DNA of 64,000 bases, from the NCBI RefSeq assembly GCF_936928535.1, contig NZ_CAKZHY010000169.1, forward strand, positions 62,001-126,000, written 5' to 3'. Both the position numbers and the translations under genes were made by a program. Source of the stretch: an uncultured Bradyrhizobium sp. Lineage in GTDB: Bacteria; Pseudomonadota; Alphaproteobacteria; Rhizobiales; Xanthobacteraceae. Shown piece by piece: positions 16,459-25,110 of the stretch (its first letter is position 1; the number at the start of each line of letters is the position of its first letter). Below the pieces are notes generated by a model. It did not search any database. It was not told the DNA's origin and was given only the letters and a program-made list of their open reading frames with translations.

Positions 16459-17754
16459 TCAGACCTTCTGCGAGATGCGCAGCGCCTGCGCGAGATCGTC
16501 GATTATGTCGCTGGCCGTCTCGATACCGACCGACAACCGCACCAGCTCCTCGCCGATGCCGGCGGCCTTGAGCTGCTCGGCGTCCATCTGCTGATGCGTG
16601 GTCGAGGCGGGGTGGATCACCAGCGTCTTGGCATCGCCCACATTGGCGAGATGGCTGATCATGCGCAGGGACTCGATGAACTTGCGGCCCGCGGGCCGGC
16701 CGCCCTTGATGCCGAAGGAGATGATCGAGCCTGCGCCGCGCGGCAGCAACGTCTTGGCAAGCTGATAATCCGTGTGATCCTCGAGCGAGGGATGCAGCAC
16801 CCAGTCGACCGCCTTGTTGGACTTCAGCGCCTCCAGCACGAGATGCGTGTTCTGCATGTGCCGGTCCATGCGAACGCCCAGCGTCTCGACGCCTTGCAGC
16901 AGTTGGAACGCATTGGTCGGCGACAGGCAGGCGCCGAAATCGCGCAGGCCCTCGGTGCGGGCGCGCATGATGAAGGCGGCCGTGCCGAACTGCTCGTCGA
17001 AGACGATGCCGTGATAGCCTGCATAGGGCTCGGTCAGTACGCCGAATTTTCCGGAGGCGCGCCAGTCGAACCGGCCGCCATCGACGATGGCGCCGCCGAT
17101 GGCGATGCCGTGGCCGCCGATCCATTTGGTCGCCGAATGCATGACGATGTCGGCGCCAAGCTCGATCGGACGGCTGAGATAGGGCGTCGCAAAGGTGTTG
17201 TCGATCAGCAGCGGAATTTTGGCCTCGTGCGCGATCGCGGCGACCTTGGGGATATCCAGCACTTCCAGCCCGGGATTGCCGATGGTCTCGCCGATCACGA
17301 GCTTCGTGTTCGGCTTGATCGCCGTTCGGAACGCTTCATGATCGCGCGGCTTCACGAAAGTCGTGGTGATGCCGAAGCGCGGCAGCGTATGTGCCAGCAG
17401 GTTGATGGTGCCGCCATAGAGCGAGCTCGACGCCACGATATGGTCGCCGGCATTGAGCAGCGTCGCGATGGCCAGATGCAGCGCGGCCATGCCGCTCGCG
17501 GTGCAGATCGCGCCGACACCGCCTTCCAACGCTGCGAGCCGTTCCTCCAGCACGCCGGTGGTCGGATTGGAGATGCGCGTATAGATGTGGCCGGCGCGCT
17601 CGAGGTTGAACAGCGCCGCGGCGTGGTCAGAGTCCTGGAACACGTAGGACGTGGTCTGGTAGATCGGCACGGCGCGTGCCCCGGTCGCGGGATCCGGATG
17701 CTGGCCCGCATGCAGGCTCAGGGTCTCGAAGGCGGGCGGTTTTGGCGCGGGCAT
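16459..17754 (-). CDS. metY: O-acetylhomoserine sulfhydrylase-type PLP enzyme
   Basis: This 431-aa Cys/Met-metabolism PLP enzyme has YTRISNPTTGVLEERLAALEGG near residue 60, SSSLYGGTINLL, and the Schiff-base lysine K210 in MHSATKWIGGHG. Overall length and the extended middle region fit O-acetylhomoserine aminocarboxypropyltransferase, which makes homocysteine from O-acetylhomoserine and sulfide. The ATG at 17754 (MPAPKPPAFETLSLHAG) is used rather than the longer frame to 17823, since homologs begin at the FETLSLHAG segment. I looked upstream for a SAM riboswitch and saw none. Confidence 0.88.
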   Translation of the reverse strand: MPAPKPPAFETLSLHAGQHPDPATGARAVPIYQTTSYVFQDSDHAAALFNLERAGHIYTRISNPTTGVLEERLAALEGGVGAICTASGMAALHLAIATLLNAGDHIVASSSLYGGTINLLAHTLPRFGITTTFVKPRDHEAFRTAIKPNTKLVIGETIGNPGLEVLDIPKVAAIAHEAKIPLLIDNTFATPYLSRPIELGADIVMHSATKWIGGHGIAIGGAIVDGGRFDWRASGKFGVLTEPYAGYHGIVFDEQFGTAAFIMRARTEGLRDFGACLSPTNAFQLLQGVETLGVRMDRHMQNTHLVLEALKSNKAVDWVLHPSLEDHTDYQLAKTLLPRGAGSIISFGIKGGRPAGRKFIESLRMISHLANVGDAKTLVIHPASTTHQQMDAEQLKAAGIGEELVRLSVGIETASDIIDDLAQALRISQKV

Positions 17755-17879
17755 GCATGGCCTCGTTGGTCGGTCGTCGGATGGCGGTTCTTGTGCCACA
17801 GAATGGCGTTGGAAGTCAGCCATTGACAGCGCGGCGAGGACGGTGCGCTCCCTTGCCCCGTTCTTACGGGAGAGGCGAA

Positions 17880-18671
17880 CTAACCGCGAATCGCCTGCTC
17901 GATCACGCGCGTCTCGCGCAGCAGAATCTCCGCGACCTCCTGCTCGCGCCTTGGCCCGAGTCTCGTTCGAACGGCCGAGACGGTCATCGCCGCCGCGGGC
18001 CGTCCGTCCGGGGTCTTGATCCAGGTCGAGATCGATTTCGTGCCTTGCACCAGACCGATCTCCCGCATGCCGTATCCCAGCCGTCGCGCAGCGGTGACCT
18101 CGCCAAGCACCGTCGCGACATCGGTGCGATAGCCTTCGAACCGCTTTTCATTCGCCGCGACGATTTTGCGCGCGTCCGGCGCCGGCAGCGCGGCGAGGAT
18201 GGCGACGCCGGCGCTGGAGACGCCGAGCGGACGGCGCGCGCCGACCTCGATCGACAGCACCTGGATCGGATAGGCGCCGATCCTGCGATCGACGCACAGC
18301 GTGTCGTTGCCGGTCCGCACCGTCAGGAACAGCGTGTCGCCGATCTCGGCGGAGGCGCGGCGCAGCGATGGCCCTGCCGCAACCAAAAGCGGCGAGGGGC
18401 GGGGGCGTGCGAGCGCCAGCTCCGGCACCTGGTTGCCGATCGCGTAGCGGCCGGTTTTGTCGTGCCGTTCGACGATGCCTTCCTCGATCAGCACATGGAC
18501 GATGCGATGCACGGTCGGCCGCGTCAGACCGGTTGTCCGCACCACCTCGGCCAATGGTATCCCGTCCTCGCGCCCTGCGGCAAGAATACGCAGCACCGAC
18601 AATGCGCGCCGGATCGCCTGCGCGCCTTGTCGCGGTTCCCTAACCCGCGCTCTCGGGGATGTCCTGTCCAT
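17880..18671 (-). CDS. IclR-family transcriptional regulator
   Basis: This 263-aa regulator has an N-terminal helix-turn-helix (AIRRALSVLRILAAGREDGIPLAEVVRTTGLTRPTVHRIVHVL) and a C-terminal IclR effector domain with SSAGVAILAALP and the final RLGPRREQEVAEILLRETRVIEQAI. It diverges from the Bug-receptor catabolic operon, which it most likely controls. The ATG at 18671 lies inside a 17-bp palindrome, suggesting autoregulation; a longer frame to 18758 is not used because the region before the start codon has no family similarity. Confidence 0.9.
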   Translation of the reverse strand: MDRTSPRARVREPRQGAQAIRRALSVLRILAAGREDGIPLAEVVRTTGLTRPTVHRIVHVLIEEGIVERHDKTGRYAIGNQVPELALARPRPSPLLVAAGPSLRRASAEIGDTLFLTVRTGNDTLCVDRRIGAYPIQVLSIEVGARRPLGVSSAGVAILAALPAPDARKIVAANEKRFEGYRTDVATVLGEVTAARRLGYGMREIGLVQGTKSISTWIKTPDGRPAAAMTVSAVRTRLGPRREQEVAEILLRETRVIEQAIRG

Positions 18672-18681
18672 AATATGGACA
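18665..18681. promoter_or_regulatory. Perfect palindrome, probable IclR operator
   Basis: TGTCCAT (18665-18671) and ATGGACA (18675-18681) are exact inverted repeats around AAT. The size and symmetry fit IclR-family operators. It overlaps the iclR start codon and lies about 116 nt before the Bug receptor start. Confidence 0.6.
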
Positions 18682-18796
18682 AGAACGCCACAATTCGCTG
18701 GACTGGTAAAGGGTGCATCTGAAGATGGCTCCGTCAGGGATGCTGTGCGCGACGTCACGGCACCCGGCCTGGAGTTGGAAGCGCTGGGAGGTTGGG

Positions 18797-19762
18797 ATGA
18801 GATCGCTCTGGATGGCGGTGGCCGCGATCACGGCGATGCTGGCGGGGCCCGCATCGGCCGAGCAATGGCCGGCGCGCAGCGTCAAGCTGATCGTGCCTTA
18901 TCCGGCCGGCGGCAATGTGGACAGCGCCGCGCGCATCATTGCCGACAAGTTGCAGGAAAAGCTCGGCCAGCCCTTCATCATCGAGAACAAGGCCGGCGCC
19001 GGCGGCATGATCGCGGGTGAGGCCTTCGCCAAATCGGCGCCTGATGGCTATACCCTGTTCGTCGGCGCCAACGGTCCCGTGCTGTTCGCGCCCGAAATCA
19101 ACAAGCGCGCCGCTTATGTCTGGAAGAAGGACTTCCTGCCGATCTCCACCATCTCGATGACGCCGCTGGTGCTCGAGGTGCATCCGTCGGTGCAGGCGAC
19201 GACCTTCAAGGAGTTCGTCGATCTTGCCAAGCGCGAGCCCGGCAAGCTGACCATGGCCTCGCCCGGTCCCGGTACCACCAACCATCTGCTCAGCGAGCTG
19301 ATGCAGTCGAGTCTCGATCTGCAATGGGTCACCGCGCACTACCGCGGCAATGCGCCCGCGATCAACGATCTGCTCGGCGGCCAGGTGCAGTTCGCCTTCG
19401 ACCAGCTCACGGTCAGCCTCCAGCACATCAAGGCGGGCCTGTTCCGCGCGCTCGCCGTCACCAGCGCGCATCGCCTGACGTCGCTGCCTGACGTGCCGAC
19501 CTTCACTGAACTCGGTTACAAGGACTTTGACGCCCAGACTTTTACCGGCCTGTTCGCGCCAGCGGGCACACCGGCGCCTGTCGTGGAGAAGCTGCAGGAG
19601 ACGCTGGTTGCGATCCTCAGGGATCCCGGCGTGATCGACAGGTTCGACAAGCTTGGCGGCGAAGCCGTCGCGATGACGCCTGACGAGTTCAGGGCCTATC
19701 TCGAGCGCGAGGACGCCAAATGGATTCCGATCGTGCGCAAGGCCAACATCAAGGCTGACTGA
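18797..19762 (+). CDS. Bug-family tripartite tricarboxylate transporter substrate-binding protein
   Basis: This 321-aa periplasmic receptor has a signal peptide ending at ...GPASA-EQW and the Bug hallmarks KLIVPYPAGGNVDSAARIIADKL and the loops FIIENKAGAGGMIAGEAFAKSAPDGYT. GGGAGG precedes the ATG at 18797. It starts a rightward catabolic operon under the IclR regulator. No TctA/TctB membrane subunits are nearby, which is common for Bug genes; it may use a remote permease. Confidence 0.92.
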   Translation: MRSLWMAVAAITAMLAGPASAEQWPARSVKLIVPYPAGGNVDSAARIIADKLQEKLGQPFIIENKAGAGGMIAGEAFAKSAPDGYTLFVGANGPVLFAPEINKRAAYVWKKDFLPISTISMTPLVLEVHPSVQATTFKEFVDLAKREPGKLTMASPGPGTTNHLLSELMQSSLDLQWVTAHYRGNAPAINDLLGGQVQFAFDQLTVSLQHIKAGLFRALAVTSAHRLTSLPDVPTFTELGYKDFDAQTFTGLFAPAGTPAPVVEKLQETLVAILRDPGVIDRFDKLGGEAVAMTPDEFRAYLEREDAKWIPIVRKANIKAD

Positions 19763-19765
19763 ACG

Positions 19766-20383
19766 ATGCAGATCGACCCGACCGAGCTTGGCGCGGAGCG
19801 CATCTACCGGCTGATGACCGGCATCGTGGTGCCCCGTCCGATCGCCTGGGTGACCAGCCTGTCGCGCTCCGGCGTACTCAACCTTGCGCCGTTCAGCGCC
19901 TTCACCTTCGTCTCGCAGAAGCCGCCGATGCTGGCCATCAGCGTCGGCCGCAAGGGCGCCGACTACAAGGACACCGCGCACAACATCCTCGACACCGAGG
20001 AATATGTCATCCACATCGCCGATATGCCGCTGATGTCAGCGGTGCACGACAGCTCCGTCGAGCACCCGCCCGAGATCAGCGAGGTCGAGCATCTTGGCCT
20101 CGAGACGTTGCCGTGCGAGCGCATCAAGGTGCGCCGGCTCGCGGCCGCGCCGGTCGCAATGGAGTGCCACTTCCGTCAGTGTCTCGAATTCGGCGATGCC
20201 AGGAGCCGGCTGATCGTCGGCGAGGTCGTGATGTTCCACATCCGCGATGGCCTCGTGAACGACGGCAAGGTCGACACCAAGGCGCTCGACCCGATCGCCC
20301 GCATCGGCGGTCCGCGCTATGCCCGCCTCGGCGAGATCGTGACGCTGAATACCGTGTTCCAGACGCCCAAGTCGAAAGACTGA
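19766..20383 (+). CDS. Flavin reductase family protein
   Basis: This 205-aa FMN-binding split-barrel protein has the family pattern MTGIVVPRPIAWVTSLSRSGVLNLAPFSAFTFVSQKPPMLAISVG in its first 65 residues and GEVVMFHIRDG further on. It sits 3 nt after the Bug receptor gene. Members supply reduced flavin or act directly on aromatic or quinoid intermediates; no partner oxygenase is encoded in this cluster. Confidence 0.88.
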   Translation: MQIDPTELGAERIYRLMTGIVVPRPIAWVTSLSRSGVLNLAPFSAFTFVSQKPPMLAISVGRKGADYKDTAHNILDTEEYVIHIADMPLMSAVHDSSVEHPPEISEVEHLGLETLPCERIKVRRLAAAPVAMECHFRQCLEFGDARSRLIVGEVVMFHIRDGLVNDGKVDTKALDPIARIGGPRYARLGEIVTLNTVFQTPKSKD

Positions 20384-20438
20384 GTGCGCGGGGGCATTGG
20401 TCGGCCGGGCCGCGTCGAGATCATCGGAGGAAATGACA

Positions 20439-21299
20439 ATGCGACTCCTGAGTTATCTGCTGGACGGCGAGCCGCGCTACGGGGCGTTGGTCGAAGGCGG
20501 CGTGGTGGATCTCACCAAACGGATCGGCCGTGACTTCCGCGATGTGAAGGCGTTGATCGCCGCCAATGCGCTTGCCAACGCGCAGCAGGCCGTGGCTGGC
20601 CAAGAGCCGGACTATGCGCTGGACGAGCTCACGCTGCTGCCGCCGGTGCTGGCGCCGGAGAAGCTCTGGTGCATCGGCGTCAACTACGCGGAGCGCAATG
20701 CCGAATACAAGGACAATTCGGACCTGCCCAAATATCCGAGCCTGTTCGTCCGCAGCATGTCGTCGATGACAGGCTCCGGCCAGCCGCTCGAGAAGCCTGA
20801 GGTCTCCGAGCAGCTCGATTATGAAGGCGAGCTCGTCATCGTGATCGGGCAGGGCGGCCGTCACATCAAGCGCGAACAGGCGTGGTCGCACATCTTCGGC
20901 ATGACGCTCTGCAACGAGGGCACAATCCGCGACTGGCTGCGCCACGGCAAGTTCAACGTCACCCAGGGCAAGAACTTTGACCGCTCCGGCAGCATCGGCC
21001 CGTGGATCGTCACGTCCGACGAGCTCGATCCGCGCGGACCGCATGATATCATCACGCGCGTCAACGGTGAGGTACGGCAGCAGGATACGACCGAACGGCT
21101 GATGTTCCCGTTCGATTTCCTGATCGCCTATCTCTCGACGTTTGCGACGCTGAAGCCCGGCGACATGATCGTGACGGGCACGCCGACGGGGGCAGGCGCC
21201 CGCTTCGATCCGCCGCGCTGGCTGCGAGTCGGCGATGTCGTCGAGGTCGAATCGAGCCGCATCGGCGTGCTGCGCAACACTGTGGCCGCGGAGCAATAG
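20439..21299 (+). CDS. Fumarylacetoacetate hydrolase-family protein
   Basis: This 286-aa FAH-fold enzyme has the central WCIGVNYAERNAEY and the metal-site carboxylates E129 and E131 in YEGELVIVIG; the third site falls in CNEGTIRDWLRHGKFNVTQGKNFD, where many relatives have ND rather than NE. The C-terminal TGTPTGAGARFDPPRWLRVGDVVEVE is typical. GGAGG at 20426-20430 suits the ATG at 20439 better than that at 20433. It probably cleaves or hydrates a ring-fission product in the IclR-controlled pathway. Confidence 0.9.
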   Translation: MRLLSYLLDGEPRYGALVEGGVVDLTKRIGRDFRDVKALIAANALANAQQAVAGQEPDYALDELTLLPPVLAPEKLWCIGVNYAERNAEYKDNSDLPKYPSLFVRSMSSMTGSGQPLEKPEVSEQLDYEGELVIVIGQGGRHIKREQAWSHIFGMTLCNEGTIRDWLRHGKFNVTQGKNFDRSGSIGPWIVTSDELDPRGPHDIITRVNGEVRQQDTTERLMFPFDFLIAYLSTFATLKPGDMIVTGTPTGAGARFDPPRWLRVGDVVEVESSRIGVLRNTVAAEQ

Positions 21300-21302
21300 A
21301 CC

Positions 21303-21396
21303 ATGCTCGATGCTGCCACGATTGAGCGCCTTGCCGCACGCCTCGATGATGCCGAGCGCACCAGCCTTCGGCTCCGTGTCGTGCCAGTTTGTTTGA
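21303..21396 (+). pseudogene. Deletion scar of a 2-oxo-heptenedioate/2-keto-pentenoate hydratase gene
   Basis: From the ATG at 21303, 3 nt after the FAH-family gene, about 20 codons read MLDAATIERLAARLDDAERT, which resembles the N-terminus of HpaH/MhpD-type hydratases. At 21364 the +1 frame reads AFGSVSCQFV and stops at 21396, which resembles the C-terminal end of the same family. Together this looks like a hydratase gene of some 260 codons that has lost nearly all its interior and whose ends were joined out of frame. The family assignment is from memory of short segments, so it is moderately sure. Confidence 0.6.
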
Positions 21397-21420
21397 ATCA
21401 ACAATAAGAGGGAGCGCACC

Positions 21421-21813
21421 ATGACGGGCTCAACGCGGCGCAGGAGCATCCATATCGGCGGCTTCAAGCACGCCAATCCGATTCCGAATGCCTGCCGGAT
21501 CGGGAATCTCGTGATGTCAGGCGTCATCCTCGGCCGCGACGCGGCCGGCGTGATGCCCGAAGACCTGGATGCCCAATGCGTCAACATGTTCGCGCATATG
21601 AAGGCGACGGTGGAGGCGGCCGGCGGCACCACTGACGACATCATCAAGATGACCGTGTGGCTGAAGGACCGCTCGCAACGCGGCCCGGTGAATGTCGAAT
21701 GGCTCAAGATGTTTCCGGACGAGCACTCGCGGCCCGCGCGTCACGCCCTGCCGATGGACGTCATGGATGGCGGCGCGCTGGTCCAGTGCGACTTCACCGC
21801 CGTGATCGACTGA
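21421..21813 (+). CDS. RidA/YjgF-family protein
   Basis: This 130-aa member of the RidA family shows NLVMSGVILGRDAAGVMPEDLDAQCVNMFAHMKATVEAAGGTTDDIIKMTVWLKDRS and the ARHAL segment preceding the final strand. Relatives hydrolyse enamines/imines or aid ring-cleavage pathways. It lies 24 nt after the hydratase scar and 13 nt before the amidohydrolase, so it belongs to the same operon. Confidence 0.88.
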   Translation: MTGSTRRRSIHIGGFKHANPIPNACRIGNLVMSGVILGRDAAGVMPEDLDAQCVNMFAHMKATVEAAGGTTDDIIKMTVWLKDRSQRGPVNVEWLKMFPDEHSRPARHALPMDVMDGGALVQCDFTAVID

Positions 21814-21826
21814 GGGAGCGCTGCGC

Positions 21827-22702
21827 ATGCCCACCTATCTGCCGTTCGACCTGAACCCGCGCCGCCCGAGCAAGCCGCCGCCCCCCAAAACCATCGACAG
21901 CCAGTTTCACGTGCTCGGTCCCGTGGACAAATATCCGGAGCGTCCGGGGGCGGCTTACCGCATGCCATCAGCGACCTGGGAAGCGGCATTGCGCATGCAC
22001 AGAGCGCTTGGCATCGAGCGCGGCATCATCGTGCAGACCACGACCTATGGTGCGGACCATTCCGTCGTGCTCGACGGCCTCGCTGCGATGGGTCCGAACT
22101 ATCGCGGCTGTGCCAACGCCCTGGTGTTTGCGGAAGCGAGCGATGTCTATCTCGCCAAGCTGCACGACGCGGGCGTTCGCGGCGCCCGTTTCAGCTTTCG
22201 CCAGGAGCTCGGCGCAGTGCTGTCGGACGCCGATTTCGCCCGTGCGATTGCGCGCATCCGCGAGCTCGGCTGGTACGTCAAGATCCAGCCGGAGAAAGAC
22301 GGCATCGTCTCCAGTGTGGCGAAATACGAAAATCTCGACGTGCCGGTGCTGATCGACCACATGGCGCGGCCCGTGCCTTCGCATGGCAAGGACGATCCGA
22401 ACCTGCGCAAGATGCTGGAGCTGCTCACGAAGGGTAATTTCTGGGTCATGCTGTCGCTCGGCGAGAAGACCTCGCAGCAGGGGCCGCCCTATGACGACGT
22501 GATCCCGATTGCGCGCGCCTATATCGAGGCCGCGGTCGATCGCTGCGTCTGGGCCAGCGACTGGCCGCATCCGGTCTCCGTCAAGCAGCCGCCGAACGAT
22601 GCCGATCTACTCGAGTTGATGTATCGCTACGCGCCCGACCAGGCGACCCTGGAGAAAATCCTGGTGCACAATCCGGCGAAGTTGTTCGGCTTTCCGGATT
22701 GA
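21827..22702 (+). CDS. Amidohydrolase, 2-pyrone-4,6-dicarboxylate lactonase-like
   Basis: This 291-aa TIM-barrel hydrolase begins with the metal/active-site segment TIDSQFHVLGPVDKYPE (DxxxH, where PDC lactonase LigI has DCHFHV), continues with YVKIQPEKDG, VLIDHMARP and ends with WASDWPHP, in which the Asp is the catalytic base. The set fits COG3618/LigI-type lactonases. It would open a lactone or pyrone ring in the IclR-regulated catabolic operon; the precise substrate is unknown. Confidence 0.87.
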   Translation: MPTYLPFDLNPRRPSKPPPPKTIDSQFHVLGPVDKYPERPGAAYRMPSATWEAALRMHRALGIERGIIVQTTTYGADHSVVLDGLAAMGPNYRGCANALVFAEASDVYLAKLHDAGVRGARFSFRQELGAVLSDADFARAIARIRELGWYVKIQPEKDGIVSSVAKYENLDVPVLIDHMARPVPSHGKDDPNLRKMLELLTKGNFWVMLSLGEKTSQQGPPYDDVIPIARAYIEAAVDRCVWASDWPHPVSVKQPPNDADLLELMYRYAPDQATLEKILVHNPAKLFGFPD

Positions 22703-22865
22703 GCTGCGACGCGCGGACGCAGCGCCGATCCTCACGATCGACCGCTGAACGCACTTGCCCCAGCGCGAGGTTTCGGCGATTGTGCCCGCTTCAACCAGGC
22801 GTTGCAGCAATGCTGTGACAGGACGTCGCCGCCGGCGCGCGATATCGTGGGACAGGGGCAAGGTG

Positions 22866-23408
22866 ATGAAGTGGATGGCACGGCTGGTTGTCGCATGTCT
22901 GGGGCTGTTGTCTCCGACGGGAAGCCCTTCCTCGGCCGCACCGGCACCTCTGCGTGGTATTTCCGTCGATCTTTCCTGGACGGACAACCGAGTTGAAAAA
23001 TTCCTGGATACCGGTGCGGAAAAGCCGGGCTATCAGACATCGCAGATCCAGCTCTACATCAGCGAGCAGGGCCGGTTCTTCAGCCGCTTCAACAGGGTCG
23101 CGAAAGGCAAAAACAACCGACTGGTCAATTCAGCCGTCTCGGGCGAGGGAAGGTCGGTGCTGAACTGGCGTTTCGAAGGACGCAGCATCGCTGCCGACCA
23201 GAAGTTCGCAGGCTCCGGTGCAAGGCGCATCGTCGTCTCGTTCGGCGACGATGCGTCCTCCTGCTCGCTTCGCGTCATTCACGGCAAGGAAGGCCGCGGG
23301 CCGATCCGTTATCCCGGACTGACGTCCCATCGGCCGATCGAACTCGTTCGCATCGAGGTGATCAACACGTCTTGCCAGGTCCGCCAGGGCAACGTGTTCG
23401 GCCAATGA
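22866..23408 (+). CDS. Hypothetical secreted protein
   Basis: This 180-aa protein has a signal peptide MKWMARLVVACLGLL... with a probable cleavage after SSA near residue 25. The rest is a beta-rich domain with two cysteines near residue 130 and 172 and no motif I recognise. AAGGTG precedes the ATG at 22866; the longer frame to 22755 is not used. It ends exactly against the convergent LLM gene with no space for a terminator. Confidence 0.7.
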   Translation: MKWMARLVVACLGLLSPTGSPSSAAPAPLRGISVDLSWTDNRVEKFLDTGAEKPGYQTSQIQLYISEQGRFFSRFNRVAKGKNNRLVNSAVSGEGRSVLNWRFEGRSIAADQKFAGSGARRIVVSFGDDASSCSLRVIHGKEGRGPIRYPGLTSHRPIELVRIEVINTSCQVRQGNVFGQ

Positions 23409-24416
23409 TCACAGCGCCGTCTGTCCCGCCAGTCGATCTCGCACGTCGGCCGCGATCTCGAACGAGCGCAGCCGTGCGGCGTGATCGTAGATCTGGCCTG
23501 TGGTGATCAGCTCGTCCGCCGCGGTGTCGGCGATCAGCGCCTTTAGCTTCTCTTCGACCACTCCGGGCGAGCCGATGGCCGAAATCGCCAGCGCCTGCGC
23601 GACGCCTGCCTTCTCGGCCGGCGACCACAGCGCGTCCATGTCGTCGACCGGTGGCGGCAAGGGTCCGGGCATACCGCGGCGCAGATTGATGAACTGCTGC
23701 TGCAGCGAGGTGAACATGCGCTGCGCCTCGGCATCGCTGTCGGCGGCGAACACGTTGACGGCGACCATGGCATAGGGCTTTGCCAACTGCGCCGACGGCT
23801 CGAACCGCGCCCGGTATTCGCGCAGGGCCGGCATCAGCATCTGCGGCGCGAAATGCGAGGCGAAAGCGAAAGGCAGGCCGAGCATGGCCGCAAGCTGCGC
23901 GCCGAACATGCTGGAGCCGAGGATCCACAGCGGCACCTTCGTCCCCATGCCGGGCACGGCACGGATCGCCTGGTTTGGTTTGACGTCACCGAGCAGCGCC
24001 TGCAATTCCAGCACGTCATGCGGAAAGTTTTCAGCCGCCGTCGCAAGGTCGCGCCGCATCGCCCGCGCCGTGAGCTGGTCGGTGCCCGGCGCACGGCCGA
24101 GGCCGAGATCGATCCGGCCGGGATAAAGCGACTCCAGCGTGCCGAACTGCTCGGCGATCACCAGCGGCGAATGGTTCGGCAGCATCACGCCGCCGGACCC
24201 GACGCGGATCGTTTTCGTGCCACCCGCAACGTGTCCGATTACCACCGAGGTCGCCGCGCTCGCAATCCCCGTCATGTTGTGATGTTCGGCGAGCCAGAAC
24301 CGCTTGAAGCGCCAGCGTTCGGCATGTTGGGCGAGATCGAGCGAATTGCGGAACGCCTGCGCGGCGTCGGAGCCCTGTTTGATGGGCGCGAGGTCGAGCA
24401 CGGAGAAGGGGATCAT
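23409..24416 (-). CDS. LLM-class flavin-dependent oxidoreductase (luciferase-like)
   Basis: This 335-aa protein has the luciferase-like TIM-barrel signatures FKRFWLAEHHNMTGIASAATSVVIGHVAGGTKTIRVGSGGVMLPNHSPLVIAEQFGTLESLYPGRIDLGLGRAPGTD, which match the MsnO8-type subgroup, and ends with the GSPGVVEEKLKALI segment. It oxidises an unknown substrate with FMNH2. The ATG at 24416 (MIPFSVLDLAPI) matches the family start; the longer frame to 24461 is unlikely. Confidence 0.92.
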   Translation of the reverse strand: MIPFSVLDLAPIKQGSDAAQAFRNSLDLAQHAERWRFKRFWLAEHHNMTGIASAATSVVIGHVAGGTKTIRVGSGGVMLPNHSPLVIAEQFGTLESLYPGRIDLGLGRAPGTDQLTARAMRRDLATAAENFPHDVLELQALLGDVKPNQAIRAVPGMGTKVPLWILGSSMFGAQLAAMLGLPFAFASHFAPQMLMPALREYRARFEPSAQLAKPYAMVAVNVFAADSDAEAQRMFTSLQQQFINLRRGMPGPLPPPVDDMDALWSPAEKAGVAQALAISAIGSPGVVEEKLKALIADTAADELITTGQIYDHAARLRSFEIAADVRDRLAGQTAL

Positions 24417-24600
24417 GTGGGAGCTGCCGAAGTGGGGATTCTGCGCGTTGAACAGCAACATGTAGTGTCACGGCGCAGGATGGGTAGAGCACCCTTCACA
24501 ACCCTGTTATGGCGCCCCATGGGGTCCTTCGTCTCAGCTGGGCGTTTCGCGCGTGTTGTAGTACCTTCCCTGCAGCGCCACCATCGCCAGGAGGACAGAC

Positions 24601-25104
24601 ATGACCCCTCTCGCACTCAATCGTCGCAACCTCCTCATTGCCGGCGGCTCGGTCTTGGCATCAGGCGTCCTCGCAGCCGGCACCTCCGGTCTGCTGCTGC
24701 CCGCGCGCGCGGAAGGTCTCACGCCGACGGAATCGATGACCGGCGGCGCCAACAATTATCGCAAGGGCGCGCCGATTGTGGAACGGATCGGCAAGGGCGG
24801 CTTCTGGATGAGCGGCACCGTGCGCCGCGCCGGCGATGGGGCGCCGTTGGCCGGCCAGCGCATCCAGATCTGGGCACACACGGTCGAAGGCCAGGAGCAC
24901 GAGCCGCAAAGCCACGGCGCCACGCTCACCGACAAGGACGGCGCGTTCCGGCTCGAGATGCCGCAGATCATCCCGATCTTCGGCCAGCCGCATGGCCACC
25001 TCGCCTATGACAGCGGTGAGTTCAAGACTGTCTTCCTGCGGCCGATCATGCGAAGCGCAAAGGACACCAGCCTCAAGGCGCACTTCGTGCTTCAGCCGGC
25101 CTGA
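24601..25104 (+). CDS. Tat-exported intradiol ring-cleavage dioxygenase-like protein
   Basis: This 167-aa protein has a twin-arginine signal (NRRNLLIAGGSVLASGVLAAG) and a domain resembling the carboxypeptidase-regulatory/intradiol dioxygenase beta sandwich (GTVRRAGDGAPLAGQRIQIWAHT, ATLTDKDGAFRLEMPQ, FGQPHGHLAYDSGEFKTVFLRP). It is shorter than true catechol dioxygenases, and a full set of Tyr/His iron ligands is not obvious, so catalysis is uncertain. It is followed by a haem-type membrane protein gene. Confidence 0.75.
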   Translation: MTPLALNRRNLLIAGGSVLASGVLAAGTSGLLLPARAEGLTPTESMTGGANNYRKGAPIVERIGKGGFWMSGTVRRAGDGAPLAGQRIQIWAHTVEGQEHEPQSHGATLTDKDGAFRLEMPQIIPIFGQPHGHLAYDSGEFKTVFLRPIMRSAKDTSLKAHFVLQPA

Positions 25105-25110
25105 CCCGCG

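Noticed and set aside
17755..17879. Possible SAM-II riboswitch before the O-acetylhomoserine sulfhydrylase-type gene
   Set aside because: I looked for the conserved pseudoknot segments on the minus strand and did not find them; the region instead holds a small CTCCC...GGGAG hairpin that may be repeat debris.
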